Shown piece after piece: positions 32,329 to 40,347 of a stretch of 64,000 nt of DNA (positions are counted from its first letter, which is position 1; each line of letters starts with the position of its first letter). The stretch is from Halothiobacillus sp. (lineage in GTDB: Bacteria; Pseudomonadota; Gammaproteobacteria; Halothiobacillales; Halothiobacillaceae), in the NCBI GenBank assembly GCA_016278265.1, contig JADQCE010000002.1, positions 434,001-498,000 on the forward strand, given 5' to 3'. Below the pieces are notes generated by a model. It was not told the DNA's origin and did not search any database. It saw only the letters and a program-made list of their open reading frames with translations. A program made the translations under genes and the position numbers.

Positions 32329-32709
32329 TCAGTCGATTATGAGCTGGCCGCTTTCCTTGGCCTCAAAGTAGGCGTCCCGCGTACGGCATGCGTGCCTGAT
32401 GACCTTTCTGTCCGGGGCCTGGTTCTTCTTCATCACCACGCTGGTGACGACGATGAGTGACGGTCCGTCATAGAAGCAGTAGGCCCGATGCCTGCCGTGT
32501 ATGAACGCCCAAATGCCCTCACGCTTGTTTGCCTCATGAAAGCCGGCGCTGGTGATCTTCTGCGTGCCGGCTTCAGCGAACTTGGTGAATTTGACCTTTA
32601 GGCCCTTGTAATCGGCAAGCCTATCTCGAGGGATCTCGTCCATTTCCTCGAGGGCAGTTGGCAGAGCCAGCACGTCAAAGATGCAGCGCTCCAGCGTTAC
32701 GAGCTGCAT
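32329..32709 (-). CDS. HigB/RelE-family toxin
   Basis: 126 residues. The core (GIWAFIHGRHRAYCFYDGPS, then VVTSVVMKKNQAPDRKVIRHA) fits the Gp49/HigB branch of the RelE superfamily, mRNA interferases that act on the ribosome. The Arg/Lys/His-rich end KVIRHACRTRDAYFEAK is where catalytic basic residues usually sit. Toxin-first order is typical for HigBA. The start at 32709 lies next to an 18-bp palindrome. Confidence 0.8.
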   Translation of the reverse strand: MQLVTLERCIFDVLALPTALEEMDEIPRDRLADYKGLKVKFTKFAEAGTQKITSAGFHEANKREGIWAFIHGRHRAYCFYDGPSLIVVTSVVMKKNQAPDRKVIRHACRTRDAYFEAKESGQLIID

Positions 32710-32712
32710 GAT

Positions 32713-32730
32713 ATTAACTTATACGTTAAT
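32713..32730. promoter_or_regulatory. Operator/promoter of the TAC cassette
   Basis: ATTAACTTATACGTTAAT is an 18-bp palindrome with two mismatched central base pairs, lying 3 bp before the toxin ATG. On the minus strand it contains TATAAG, a -10-like box, with ATGACA 15 bp upstream as a weak -35. An XRE antitoxin binding here would repress its own operon. The AT-rich site stands out from its surroundings. Confidence 0.6.
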
Positions 32731-33022
32731 TTCTGCAATGTCATTTTTCAGCGTCCTCATTGCCTCTGGGTCACCACTCAGGAACCCATGTGCTTGCCTC
32801 TCAGTTAAGTTGAAGGCTGGGTTCCGAACCTATGTGTGGAAAACCTTATATCTTTTTGGGTGTGTGGTGCTAGGTAGCGCCAGTTGTGTGCTCTGGAGGG
32901 TGCGGCAAACCGTGGTCGCTGATTTGAACAGGGGGCAGGGAGGTGATGGAGTTGGGTGGTGCGCTTTGGGGCGAGGTTAGGGGTGGGCTCTCGACTCCGG
33001 TGACGCACCGTGGCGGGCTCAC
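32731..33022. other. 292-bp region without a supported gene
   Basis: Between the toxin operator and the 25-residue frame I see no open frame with a ribosome-binding site. The T-rich TATATCTTTTTGGG near 32848 is not preceded by a clear stem. This part is likely the upstream region of the TAC cassette. Confidence 0.3.
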
Positions 33023-33100
33023 TCAATCCGCGCCCACGATCAGCAATGCGAACGGCCCGTAAACCAGAATGCGGATGGTGTTTTCTATCCAGCGTGGCAT
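33023..33100 (-). CDS. Candidate 25-residue membrane peptide
   Basis: The frame begins MPRWIENTIRILVYGPFA and has one hydrophobic segment of about 15 residues. AAGGAGG lies 4 nt before the ATG, a near-ideal ribosome-binding site. It is downstream of the tape measure gene on the same strand, 96 nt after its stop. Short membrane peptides of this kind can be small toxins, holin-like or accessory subunits. Nothing beyond the frame and site is known. Confidence 0.45.
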   Translation of the reverse strand: MPRWIENTIRILVYGPFALLIVGAD

Positions 33101-33196
33101 GTGGCCTCCTTGCCGAGTGATCGAACCCCCTTACAGTCTAGCGGCACCATGGCGGGCCAGCTTCGCTGCCGTCAAGGATCGAGGGTACGTTGCCGG

Positions 33197-35851
33197 TCAG
33201 GTGCCCATCAGCATTTCGAGGCCGTCTTCGTTCACGCGGGTCTGGATGGTTCGCAGGATCTCCCACATGAACGCCTCGAGGTGTGGCTGCAGGCCGGCGC
33301 CGTCCACCTGGATCAGCGGGTTCGATGAGTTGAGGCGGTTGGCGCGAGCATTCATTGCCCGAATCTCGGCCTCGGTCATCCGTTCTTGCAGCTTCAGCAG
33401 CTTTTCCCGGCGCTCGTTTTCCAACTGCACCTGCTCCATGGTTCGGAAACCGAAGCGATCCCAGTCCGGCGCATCGTTTCCGAACAGGGTGCCCAGCAGG
33501 TCGCCGGTGCTCTGAATGCCGGTGTTGATCGACTCGAAGGCCGCCTCTACCCGCTGGGTCTGTGCCTCCAGCTCGGCCACGTTGAGCTGCACGTTTGCCT
33601 CGATATTGGCGATGCGCTCGTTCGAGGCCAGCTCTTCCATCTTCATGCGGAAATCTTCGGACTGCCGCTCGGCTTCGTCCATGACTTCCCCGACCTTGCT
33701 CACGCTCGAGGCGGTGTCATCCATCACCCCATTCAGTCCGGTGAAGGTTGGCACTCCGTCTTCCATCGTCTTGACGAACCCTTGTGCGCGCTGCTCAGCG
33801 GTGTACAGGGCATCGGGCAGGTTCTCGGTGAGATTGACGATGCCGGTGCCCCACGGGTCGGCATTCAGGAAGGCCCCCAGCGTTTCCAGCTCCTGCCGGA
33901 CCTTGCGGGCGGCTTCCTCTTCCTTTTTCCGTGCCTCTGCGATTGCAATGGCGCGCTGGGTGCTGCCCTCGATTCCTTCCTCGCGAGTCTGGTTTAGGAC
34001 GCGCTCAGCCTCCGCCAGCTTGGCGGCCTGCTCCTGCATGATTTGGGCATTCGTCTCAGCCGCGTGGGTCGCCTCATAAATCTGGGTGCCCAGGGTCGCG
34101 AACTCGTCGCCGGTGGCAGCCTGAATTGCTTTGTTGATCCCCGCATTGAGGACCGTGCCCATTGCATAGCCGGCCGCGCCGGCAGCCCCAACCAGGCCGG
34201 CTTTGCCGGCAAGGGCTGCTGTCAAACCTCGGGCCTTGGCGGACGTGTTGCCGAACCCTGTCACCAGGTTCTTGCCCGTGTTTGCGATCATCAGACCCAG
34301 CAGGATGTTGAGCAACGGCAGGGCCATATCGACCTGCGAGGTGATGCCGGCCAGGTTGCCCGCCAGCTTCGCGACGTTGGAATCCAGCTCGCTGGCTCCG
34401 CTGCCCAGCTCGATCAGGAGATTAACCAGCGGCTCGAATGACTCGATCACCCCGGCGGTGAATTGAGACAGGCCGCCGAATGCCTGCCCGATCTTCGTCA
34501 TGGCTTGGGCCAGCCCCTCGGCCGTGGAAAGGTCGATGTTTCCGAGTAGGCCAGACACGGCCTCGACCACGGCGTCGATACCCTCGATCACGGCGTCGAA
34601 GTCGGCCAGATCCAGTGCCTCCGGCAGGTTCTGCGCCGCGGTCAGCAGTACCGACTCGATCGCCTGCATCTGGCTCTCGATGTAATCGACAACCTCCCCA
34701 AGCTCGCCGGTGCTGACGTTCGATCCCAGCGCCTTGAACATGGCCCCGATCGCTTCGGTGATGCCGCCGTATTCGTCCAACAGCGGGCGGCCGATCCTCT
34801 CGGCAGCCGCTCTAAGGTTGTTGGCCAGGTTCTGGTTGAGGTTGCCGATTTCCTCGACCATCTTCTCGTAGGCGGTAGCGGTCGAGCCGGCGCGCTCTTC
34901 CATCGCCCGCATTGAATCCTCGAAGGACTCCGCGCCCTTGCCGGTCAGGACCATGACGCCACCCAGGGCCTCCATGCTGCCGAACAGCTTGGCCATCTGC
35001 TCGTTATTGCCGCCGGTGGCTTCCTCGACTTCCTTCAATACGCCGGAAAGCCCTTTCGACTCCAGGGCGGCGGCGTTGAAGTCGATACCCAGCTCGGCCG
35101 CCAGCGTCTGTGCCTCGCTGGTCGGCTTGATAATCCCCGAGATTGCTCCGCGAATCTGGGTGATCGCTTGCGACGTGGGGGCGCCGGCGGCGGTCAGTGC
35201 AGCGACGGCCGAAAGCAGCTCGTCAAAGTCCACCCCGGCCGATGCGGCCAGCGTCGTGACTTGCGACAGGGACGCGCCCAGCTCGGGGAGCGTGGTTTGG
35301 CCTTGCTTGACCGTGGTGAACAGCGCATCACTGAAACGCTCGGCCTCGTTGGCGCTTGCGCCGTACGCCTCCATGGAAGCGGCCAGAACCTTGGTTGTAT
35401 CCACCAGGTCGGCCCGGCCGGCAACCGCCAGCTTCTCGGCCTGGCTCACGAAAGCGATTGAATCGGCGTAATCCGTGCCGTTCGAGATCGCCGCATAGAT
35501 CGCGGTCGTGATGTCCTCCAGCGGCTGGGTGCTCTGGGTGGAATACTCGATGATCGCGTCCTTGAACTCGCCCAGGTCATCGATGGGCTGGTCGATCAGG
35601 GTGGCAATCTCCCGGAATGCACTATCGAAGTCCCCGGCAGCCTTGATGGAAAAGGCGGTGATCGCCGCGCCGGTCGCCAACAGACCGGCCTCCAGCTTCA
35701 CGGCTGACGTGGTGATGTCCCGGATGGGCGAGGTGACGTTTTGCAGCGAGCTCGAGAAACGCTCGGCATTGCGCAGTGCCGACTGGGTGGCCGCGCCGGT
35801 CTTGTCGACGCCCTGGAAGATCAGTTCAACGGTGGATTTCTTATCAGCCAT
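33197..35851 (-). CDS. Orphan phage tail tape measure protein (TP901 core type)
   Basis: 884 residues from ATG 35851 (GGAG at 6 nt; ATG 35866 lacks one). The first 330 residues carry the TP901-type tape measure core: AGDFDSAFREIATLIDQP, LEDITTAIYAAISNGTDY, GVDFDELLSAVAALTAAG, then AQTLAAELGIDFNAAALESK and LFGSMEALGGVMVLTGKGAE. Hydrophobic stretches lie at about 525-545 and 565-590, and a coiled-coil region at about 615-690 and 750-840. There is no tail tube, tail tip or capsid gene in the island. It is 889-class in size, close to the resident prophage's 929-residue protein but of a different family. In a satellite it would act with a helper phage's tail. Confidence 0.85.
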   Translation of the reverse strand: MADKKSTVELIFQGVDKTGAATQSALRNAERFSSSLQNVTSPIRDITTSAVKLEAGLLATGAAITAFSIKAAGDFDSAFREIATLIDQPIDDLGEFKDAIIEYSTQSTQPLEDITTAIYAAISNGTDYADSIAFVSQAEKLAVAGRADLVDTTKVLAASMEAYGASANEAERFSDALFTTVKQGQTTLPELGASLSQVTTLAASAGVDFDELLSAVAALTAAGAPTSQAITQIRGAISGIIKPTSEAQTLAAELGIDFNAAALESKGLSGVLKEVEEATGGNNEQMAKLFGSMEALGGVMVLTGKGAESFEDSMRAMEERAGSTATAYEKMVEEIGNLNQNLANNLRAAAERIGRPLLDEYGGITEAIGAMFKALGSNVSTGELGEVVDYIESQMQAIESVLLTAAQNLPEALDLADFDAVIEGIDAVVEAVSGLLGNIDLSTAEGLAQAMTKIGQAFGGLSQFTAGVIESFEPLVNLLIELGSGASELDSNVAKLAGNLAGITSQVDMALPLLNILLGLMIANTGKNLVTGFGNTSAKARGLTAALAGKAGLVGAAGAAGYAMGTVLNAGINKAIQAATGDEFATLGTQIYEATHAAETNAQIMQEQAAKLAEAERVLNQTREEGIEGSTQRAIAIAEARKKEEEAARKVRQELETLGAFLNADPWGTGIVNLTENLPDALYTAEQRAQGFVKTMEDGVPTFTGLNGVMDDTASSVSKVGEVMDEAERQSEDFRMKMEELASNERIANIEANVQLNVAELEAQTQRVEAAFESINTGIQSTGDLLGTLFGNDAPDWDRFGFRTMEQVQLENERREKLLKLQERMTEAEIRAMNARANRLNSSNPLIQVDGAGLQPHLEAFMWEILRTIQTRVNEDGLEMLMGT

Positions 35852-36470
35852 GGTCGTCTCCGGCATTCTGGCGGTTGGTCTGTTTCTCCTCGCCTGCGTC
35901 TCCCCAATCCGACAAATCAGCCAGGATTGCGACGGCTGCGAAATCCTCAGCGAGGCCTTCGGGCATGCTGTGGTGTGCGGGGCCGCTGCTATCTGTCGTC
36001 AGAAGTTTGCTCAGCCGGTCTCGAACCTCTCGGTTTTCTGCCTTGCGCTCGGTTTTGAGTTGGCGGATGTAGTTCGGTCGGAGCGTTTGGCCTGCGTCGA
36101 ACACCTGCGCCACATCCATCTCGAGTGCGGCCGCTATCGACTTGCCCAAATCCAGTTCGATGCGGCCATACTTGTTGGTGAAGTGCTCGACCAGGCGGGC
36201 AGCCGCCGCCGGGTTTCTCCTCAGCCAGTAGCGAAGGCCGGTGGTTTCCCCGTAGTGGGCGAGCACAAATTCCAGCCTTGCGAACAGCAGCGAGCCGAGG
36301 GCGAAGGCGACGAGCTCGGGACGTAGTTGCCGGGCCTTCACGTTCTCGGCACCGGTGGCGCCTTTGAATGTCACCACCGGTCCTGATGGGCCGGTGACTG
36401 CTTGGACGCGCTCAGCACCAACGCTCAGCAGTAGATCCTCGGTTTTTTGTTGGTTGGTCACTTCCATCAT
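35844..36470 (-). CDS. Protein upstream of orphan tape measure, possible tail chaperone
   Basis: 208 residues from the first of two adjacent ATGs at 36470. The stop overlaps the tape measure start by 8 nt. Mostly helical (LRPELVAFALGSLLFARLEF, TLRPNYIRQLKTERKAENRE), with an acidic C-terminus. Position directly before a tape measure gene is where tail assembly chaperones lie, so that role is worth testing. I do not recognise the sequence family. Confidence 0.5.
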   Translation of the reverse strand: MMEVTNQQKTEDLLLSVGAERVQAVTGPSGPVVTFKGATGAENVKARQLRPELVAFALGSLLFARLEFVLAHYGETTGLRYWLRRNPAAAARLVEHFTNKYGRIELDLGKSIAAALEMDVAQVFDAGQTLRPNYIRQLKTERKAENREVRDRLSKLLTTDSSGPAHHSMPEGLAEDFAAVAILADLSDWGDAGEEKQTNRQNAGDDHG

Positions 36471-36889
36471 CGCGAGCCCCCTTCGACGAAATGGCAAAGC
36501 CAACGCCCAATGCTGGTGAGGCGAACACAGACATTTTTGCCATGCCGCTCGAACGTGATGACGGGGGCGACCCCTTGGCCGGGAGCCGGTTGCAGGCGCC
36601 CGATGGCTTTGGAAATTTGTGCTTCGGTTGCGCCCTGGCGAGATGCCTCGATGATCACGTCGAGCAGGGGGGAGGCCTTCGTGGGATGAAGCGTGCAAGC
36701 GATTGTTTCGGCCAACGCCATATCCAGTGAGCGCGCCGGTTGATTGGCTTGGATGCCAAAACAGTAAGCCGCCGTATTTTTCAGCAACTGGAGGTGGTCG
36801 GTGGCTTGGTCAGCAAAGGTCTTGGCGCGGCGGCTGGAACCATTCTCGTCAGGCCGCGGTTCGCTTTGAGAAGTCGTCTCTTCACTCAT
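36467..36889 (-). CDS. Unknown island protein, possible winged-helix
   Basis: 140 residues. A polar N-terminal 30 residues, a helical middle (DQATDHLQLLKNTAAYCFGI), and a C-terminal segment (ITFERHGKNVCVRLTSIGRW) with helix-strand alternation that could be a winged helix. Overlaps both neighbours by 4 nt, so it belongs to the same operon as the AlpA-like gene and the tape measure gene. Confidence 0.5.
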   Translation of the reverse strand: MSEETTSQSEPRPDENGSSRRAKTFADQATDHLQLLKNTAAYCFGIQANQPARSLDMALAETIACTLHPTKASPLLDVIIEASRQGATEAQISKAIGRLQPAPGQGVAPVITFERHGKNVCVRLTSIGRWLCHFVEGGSR

Positions 36890-37107
36890 GACGACACCTC
36901 GGCTTCATGCTTGGCGATGAATGATTCGAGGGTGGAAAGTCGCCAACCGGTTATCTGACTGGCGAAGCGGATCGGGCGGGGGAGGTCGCCATCGTCGACG
37001 AACCGATACAAGGTGGACCGGCACACACCAAGATAAGCAGCGGCTTCACGCGGCCTGATTATGGGATTGTTTGGGCGTGTTATGGCGGACTGGGAATTCG
37101 CTGTCAT
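36886..37107 (-). CDS. AlpA-family DNA-binding protein
   Basis: 73 residues. IIRPREAAAYLGVCRSTLYR, then FVDDGDLPRPIRFASQITGW, then RLSTLESFIAKHEAE is the AlpA/phage excisionase-like MerR-type HTH. Such proteins regulate excision and transcription in P4-like satellites. It heads the operon that ends with the tape measure gene. A second copy of the fold is at 42784-43008. Confidence 0.85.
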   Translation of the reverse strand: MTANSQSAITRPNNPIIRPREAAAYLGVCRSTLYRFVDDGDLPRPIRFASQITGWRLSTLESFIAKHEAEVSS

Positions 37108-37184
37108 CGTCGCAACTCATTGGGATTGATTGGTATCCCGACCATATCCCCGCGCCTGTCCCATTTTTACCCACAGGATGGGAA

Positions 37185-37490
37185 TTATTTGCCGCTCGCG
37201 ATGCGGTAGATCGATGACCTGGAAAGGCCGTGCAGCCGACCAAGTTCTCGGGCATTCCGCCCATTGAAATCACGTCGAATCTGCGCATTCCGGACAGACC
37301 GATCGTGGAGAGTCATCGTCGGAATGTAGATTTGCTCCCCGCCGAGTTCGTGTCGAACATGGAGTGCAAGACGATCGGCCAATACGGATGCTGCCGTCTC
37401 ATCCAATGACAGTGCGCGGGTGATCGATACGGACAGTATTCGATGAAGCTCGATGGCGGTGTCGCAGTCGTGGTTGAGGATGGAAATCAC
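37185..37490 (-). CDS. Mor-like transcription activator
   Basis: 101 residues. The C-terminal half (QIRRDFNGRNARELGRLHGL, then SRSSIYRIASGK) is the Mor/C-type HTH that activates middle or late genes in Mu-like phages. The N-terminal half is helical as in Mor dimerisation domains. It lies just upstream (in transcription) of the AlpA-tape measure operon, so it may switch that operon on, perhaps in response to a helper. Inference. Confidence 0.75.
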   Translation of the reverse strand: MISILNHDCDTAIELHRILSVSITRALSLDETAASVLADRLALHVRHELGGEQIYIPTMTLHDRSVRNAQIRRDFNGRNARELGRLHGLSRSSIYRIASGK

Positions 37491-37553
37491 GGTGGACGGT
37501 TGTCCTGCGCTGATGGCGCCCTTGCCCGCGGGGGCAGGGCAGGGAAAATCCGT

Positions 37554-38135
37554 TCAGGCGGTCGCTTTCGAGTCACGGGCGATCTTCTCCGCTTGCTGCT
37601 CCACTTCATCCCAGTTGGCGGCCAGTAATTCGCGGGCTCGCGCCTGGCACCATCCCAGCGCGGCGTTCTCGCCCACTCGATTAAGAATGGCGATCGCAAC
37701 CAGATGATCGTGGTCCCACAGGGGGAACGCGCAGGGCTTCGCGATTTCCACTCCGGCGTTGATCAGCTCGGCTTGCCGGCCGGCGACCACGACCGTGCAG
37801 TAGTCAAAAGCCGCTTGCTGATAGGACCGGCCGCCCCAAGACCCCGGCCACGTCTGGTCGAAGACCTCGGCGTATATCTCGGGCGGCGGCATCGGTCGAT
37901 CGAGCTCATCCGTTGTGATTGGATCCGGCGCGTTCCCATCGATCCCGATCATTGCCCGGCCGCCTTTTCCCTGACTGGCAACAGCGTTGCCCGGAGTGAA
38001 TCCGACCAGCCGTGCTGTGACCAGGTGGCCCGCTTCGTGGTGAGCGGTAGACCCCTGGCGGCCGTCCAAGGGCCAGGGGGCGGACGGCATGCGTTGCCGC
38101 CAGGGCGGTGGGGCCGGCGGGCTCTGCCGGCTCAT
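37554..38135 (-). CDS. Stand-alone HExxH metallopeptidase, M41/FtsH-protease-like
   Basis: 193 residues. AHHEAGHLVTARLVG has the zinc motif HEAGH near residue 33. A GGRSYQQAAFDYCTVVVAGR segment follows, and DHDHLVAIAIL further on could carry the third ligand, as in the FtsH protease domain (M41). There is no AAA ATPase domain, so it would be a lone peptidase that may need a partner. The stop of the upstream gene overlaps its start by 4 nt. Confidence 0.7.
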   Translation of the reverse strand: MSRQSPPAPPPWRQRMPSAPWPLDGRQGSTAHHEAGHLVTARLVGFTPGNAVASQGKGGRAMIGIDGNAPDPITTDELDRPMPPPEIYAEVFDQTWPGSWGGRSYQQAAFDYCTVVVAGRQAELINAGVEIAKPCAFPLWDHDHLVAIAILNRVGENAALGWCQARARELLAANWDEVEQQAEKIARDSKATA

Positions 38136-38665
38136 GAAATCGCCTCGTCAAGCTCGGCCCGTTTCTGCTCGATCAAGGCCTCGATCTCGTGCGGCTTGGG
38201 TTCGGGGAATGCTTGCGGAAGAATCTCGGTCCATTCCGGCTGCGCATGATCGGAAACCGCTGCGAAGGCCGCGAACACCTCGAGTAGGTCGTTGCGAATG
38301 CCGCTCTTACCCAGCTTGTTGAATACGCGATTCGCGGCCTTTGTCGCCGCGTCATAACGGGCCTGTTCCTGTTTGCGCTTGGCTTCCTCGATGTCACCAG
38401 TAATGCGCGACTTTTCCTGTCGGGCGAGGTGATGCCGGCGGTCGAGGTCGAGGACCTTCTGTTGTGCCTCGTTGGCTGCTGTGCGCTCTGCATCCGTGCC
38501 GGAATCGTCGCCCGTGCGCATGGCGGCAAGTTCGGCCTCGTCGAGGCGGCGCTGTGCCTCTTGCAGTTCCGCCAGCAGGTGTGACCGGCGTTCCGGATAT
38601 TTGGCGGTGAACGCGTCCAGGTTGTCGCGCTCTTTTTTCATCTGGTCGATCGTCGTCTTAGACAT
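38132..38665 (-). CDS. Coiled-coil island protein, unknown
   Basis: 177 residues. Long helices with heptads from residue about 20 to 110 (ELQEAQRRLDEAELAAMRTG; RRHHLARQEKSRITGDIEEA) and a globular C-terminal part. Overlaps the metallopeptidase gene by 4 nt. GGAGCAATCCCC precedes the start at 38665. Possible scaffold- or adaptor-like. No family recognised. Confidence 0.5.
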   Translation of the reverse strand: MSKTTIDQMKKERDNLDAFTAKYPERRSHLLAELQEAQRRLDEAELAAMRTGDDSGTDAERTAANEAQQKVLDLDRRHHLARQEKSRITGDIEEAKRKQEQARYDAATKAANRVFNKLGKSGIRNDLLEVFAAFAAVSDHAQPEWTEILPQAFPEPKPHEIEALIEQKRAELDEAIS

Positions 38666-38797
38666 GGGGATTGCTCCTGTCGTTGTTGGTCAAAATTGGT
38701 GCTCGGTTGGATTTCGAGCGGGTGGCAGGTGAGCCGGTCGGCTGCGTTCGTGGTTTGCGCCTCGGGCGTGGCCTGCCAGGGGTTGCCGGTTAAGCAG

Positions 38798-39340
38798 TCA
38801 CTCGCCACGAATCTCGGCCAACCCGGCCCGGGCCGCCTCCATCTCAAGGGCTTGGATGTGGGCGGCGTGGGCGGCGGCGCGCTTTTCGCGGTCAAGCTCG
38901 AGACGGCGAAGCTCGGCCCGGTGGCGGCGTTCCTCGTCGTCGATAACCTCGCCTTGGCCTGATGCCGATGCGAGGATTTCCGGGCGCTCGGCGGCGATCC
39001 GATCCAGGCCCTCGTTTATGCGCCGGTCTCGCTCGGATACGGCCCGGCTTAGCTGCCGTTCCAGCTCGGTGGCTTTCGCGCCAGCTCCATTGGCTCGGAA
39101 ATACTCGATCCGCCGTTCCTGCTCGGAAACTCTGGCGTTGAATTCGGCGGTTATTTCATCTGCCTTGGCCTTCATCTCTTGGGCCTTTTTGCCGGCGCAG
39201 TCGGCTTCCTCGCGGAGTGCCGCCATTCGGTTTTCGCTCTCGCGGGCCTCGTCTTCGCGCTGTCGCTGGTCGGCCTCAATGCGCGCCGCTACCCGACGCG
39301 TCTTGCCCAGGTGGGCTTCGATTCGCTGTTTCCAGTTCAT
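38798..39340 (-). CDS. Coiled-coil island protein, unknown
   Basis: 180 residues from ATG 39340, chosen because AAGGAG lies 5 nt upstream; upstream in-frame ATGs lack one. Nearly all helical and charged (RVAARIEADQRQREDEARES; ELERQLSRAVSERDRRINEG; RRHRAELRRLELDREKRAAA). Could be a structural or replication accessory protein. No family recognised. Confidence 0.5.
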   Translation of the reverse strand: MNWKQRIEAHLGKTRRVAARIEADQRQREDEARESENRMAALREEADCAGKKAQEMKAKADEITAEFNARVSEQERRIEYFRANGAGAKATELERQLSRAVSERDRRINEGLDRIAAERPEILASASGQGEVIDDEERRHRAELRRLELDREKRAAAHAAHIQALEMEAARAGLAEIRGE

Positions 39341-39402
39341 GCGTACTCCTTGCCGGGATTCGGTGGTCTGGTCGTGGTTGGTCGGTTCCATGTCATTGGT
39401 CC

Positions 39403-40110
39403 TCAAAATGCGGGGCGGTCATCGCCGCCGGTGTCGGTGGGTGCTGCGCTGGCAGCGGGGCGTGGGTGGAACTCAGGTTGGTCGGTGTGAGAGTGCTCAA
39501 GGGTTTTTGCGCCTGGTCCATCTGGCTCGATTCCAAGCGCGCGGGCTGTTGCCTCCGATTCAACCTGGAGGGATGCGCTGAGCAGGGCATCGTCGAGTAC
39601 GCCGGCAATGGCCCGGGCGCGTTCGTCGTGGCGCATCTCCGCGAAGTCATCCCATCGGATCGCGAGCATCTCGGGAGTGATCTCCATCTGCCGATCCGCT
39701 TCTGCCTGGTCGCGCTCAAGCCGGGCGATTACCTCGCGTAGTCGCCGAATGTTTGCCTCGCTGTCGTCGACCGTTTCGCGAAGCTGGTCGACCTCTGCCC
39801 GGAGAGATGCGGCGTCTTCGGCCGCGTCCTTGAGAATCCGGGCTCGAATCTTCTTCGGGTCGGTCGAGGCCAGTACCGTGCGGGCGGCGCGTTTCGGGCA
39901 GAACCGGCCGTCGAGGTCGGGCCGGACCTTGCCTGCTGCAACCCACTTGGAAACGGATTGCCGGGAAACACCCATGATTCGAGCGAACTCGGCTTGGGTG
40001 ACCCGAAGGCCCATCTCCGGTTCAGGGATCAGGCTTCCCTGTGCCGGGGCGGCGGGAATCGAAGTTGACGCCCGGTTGTTTTCGGGCTGGTTTTTGGTGG
40101 ATTCGGTCAT
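39403..40110 (-). CDS. HTH plus coiled-coil protein, Nu1 terminase-small-like
   Basis: 235 residues. After a disordered N-terminus, RVTQAEFARIMGVSRQSVSK then WVAAGKVRPDLDGRFCPKRA is a winged HTH like that of the lambda Nu1 small terminase and AlpA-like proteins, followed by a coiled coil (about 97-145: AEVDQLRETVDDSEANIRRL). Nu1 has this HTH-coiled-coil order. In satellites such proteins can redirect packaging. Equally it may be only a regulator. The call rests on the HTH pattern. Confidence 0.5.
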   Translation of the reverse strand: MTESTKNQPENNRASTSIPAAPAQGSLIPEPEMGLRVTQAEFARIMGVSRQSVSKWVAAGKVRPDLDGRFCPKRAARTVLASTDPKKIRARILKDAAEDAASLRAEVDQLRETVDDSEANIRRLREVIARLERDQAEADRQMEITPEMLAIRWDDFAEMRHDERARAIAGVLDDALLSASLQVESEATARALGIEPDGPGAKTLEHSHTDQPEFHPRPAASAAPTDTGGDDRPAF

Positions 40111-40347
40111 CAGGTCACCATGTAAATCAACAAGTTGCCTATGTTTGGGCGGCGCAACCTAGCGAAAACCCGCGACTCTGCGCACCCGTACTAGCCGCAC
40201 CTCCAGAAGGACCCGTTACCTTTTCCATCTGGGGGTGATGGGGTGATTCGGGGGAATGTTTCTTACTGCCCGCTGTGTTTTGCACTCTGCATTTCTCACG
40301 CGTCAGTAGAGAGGATCTCCCCGATCTCCCCATCTCCCCCCCTTGGG
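40111..40347. other. 237-bp gap between ATPase and HTH genes
   Basis: The gap holds T- and C-rich runs (TCTCCCCATCTCCCCCCC) at about 40330-40345 and pyrimidine-rich strings, but no open frame that I trust. On the minus strand an ORF from 40369 to 40139 has low-complexity content and no clear ribosome-binding site. The spot could hold an origin or a regulatory region, which I cannot show. Confidence 0.3.
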
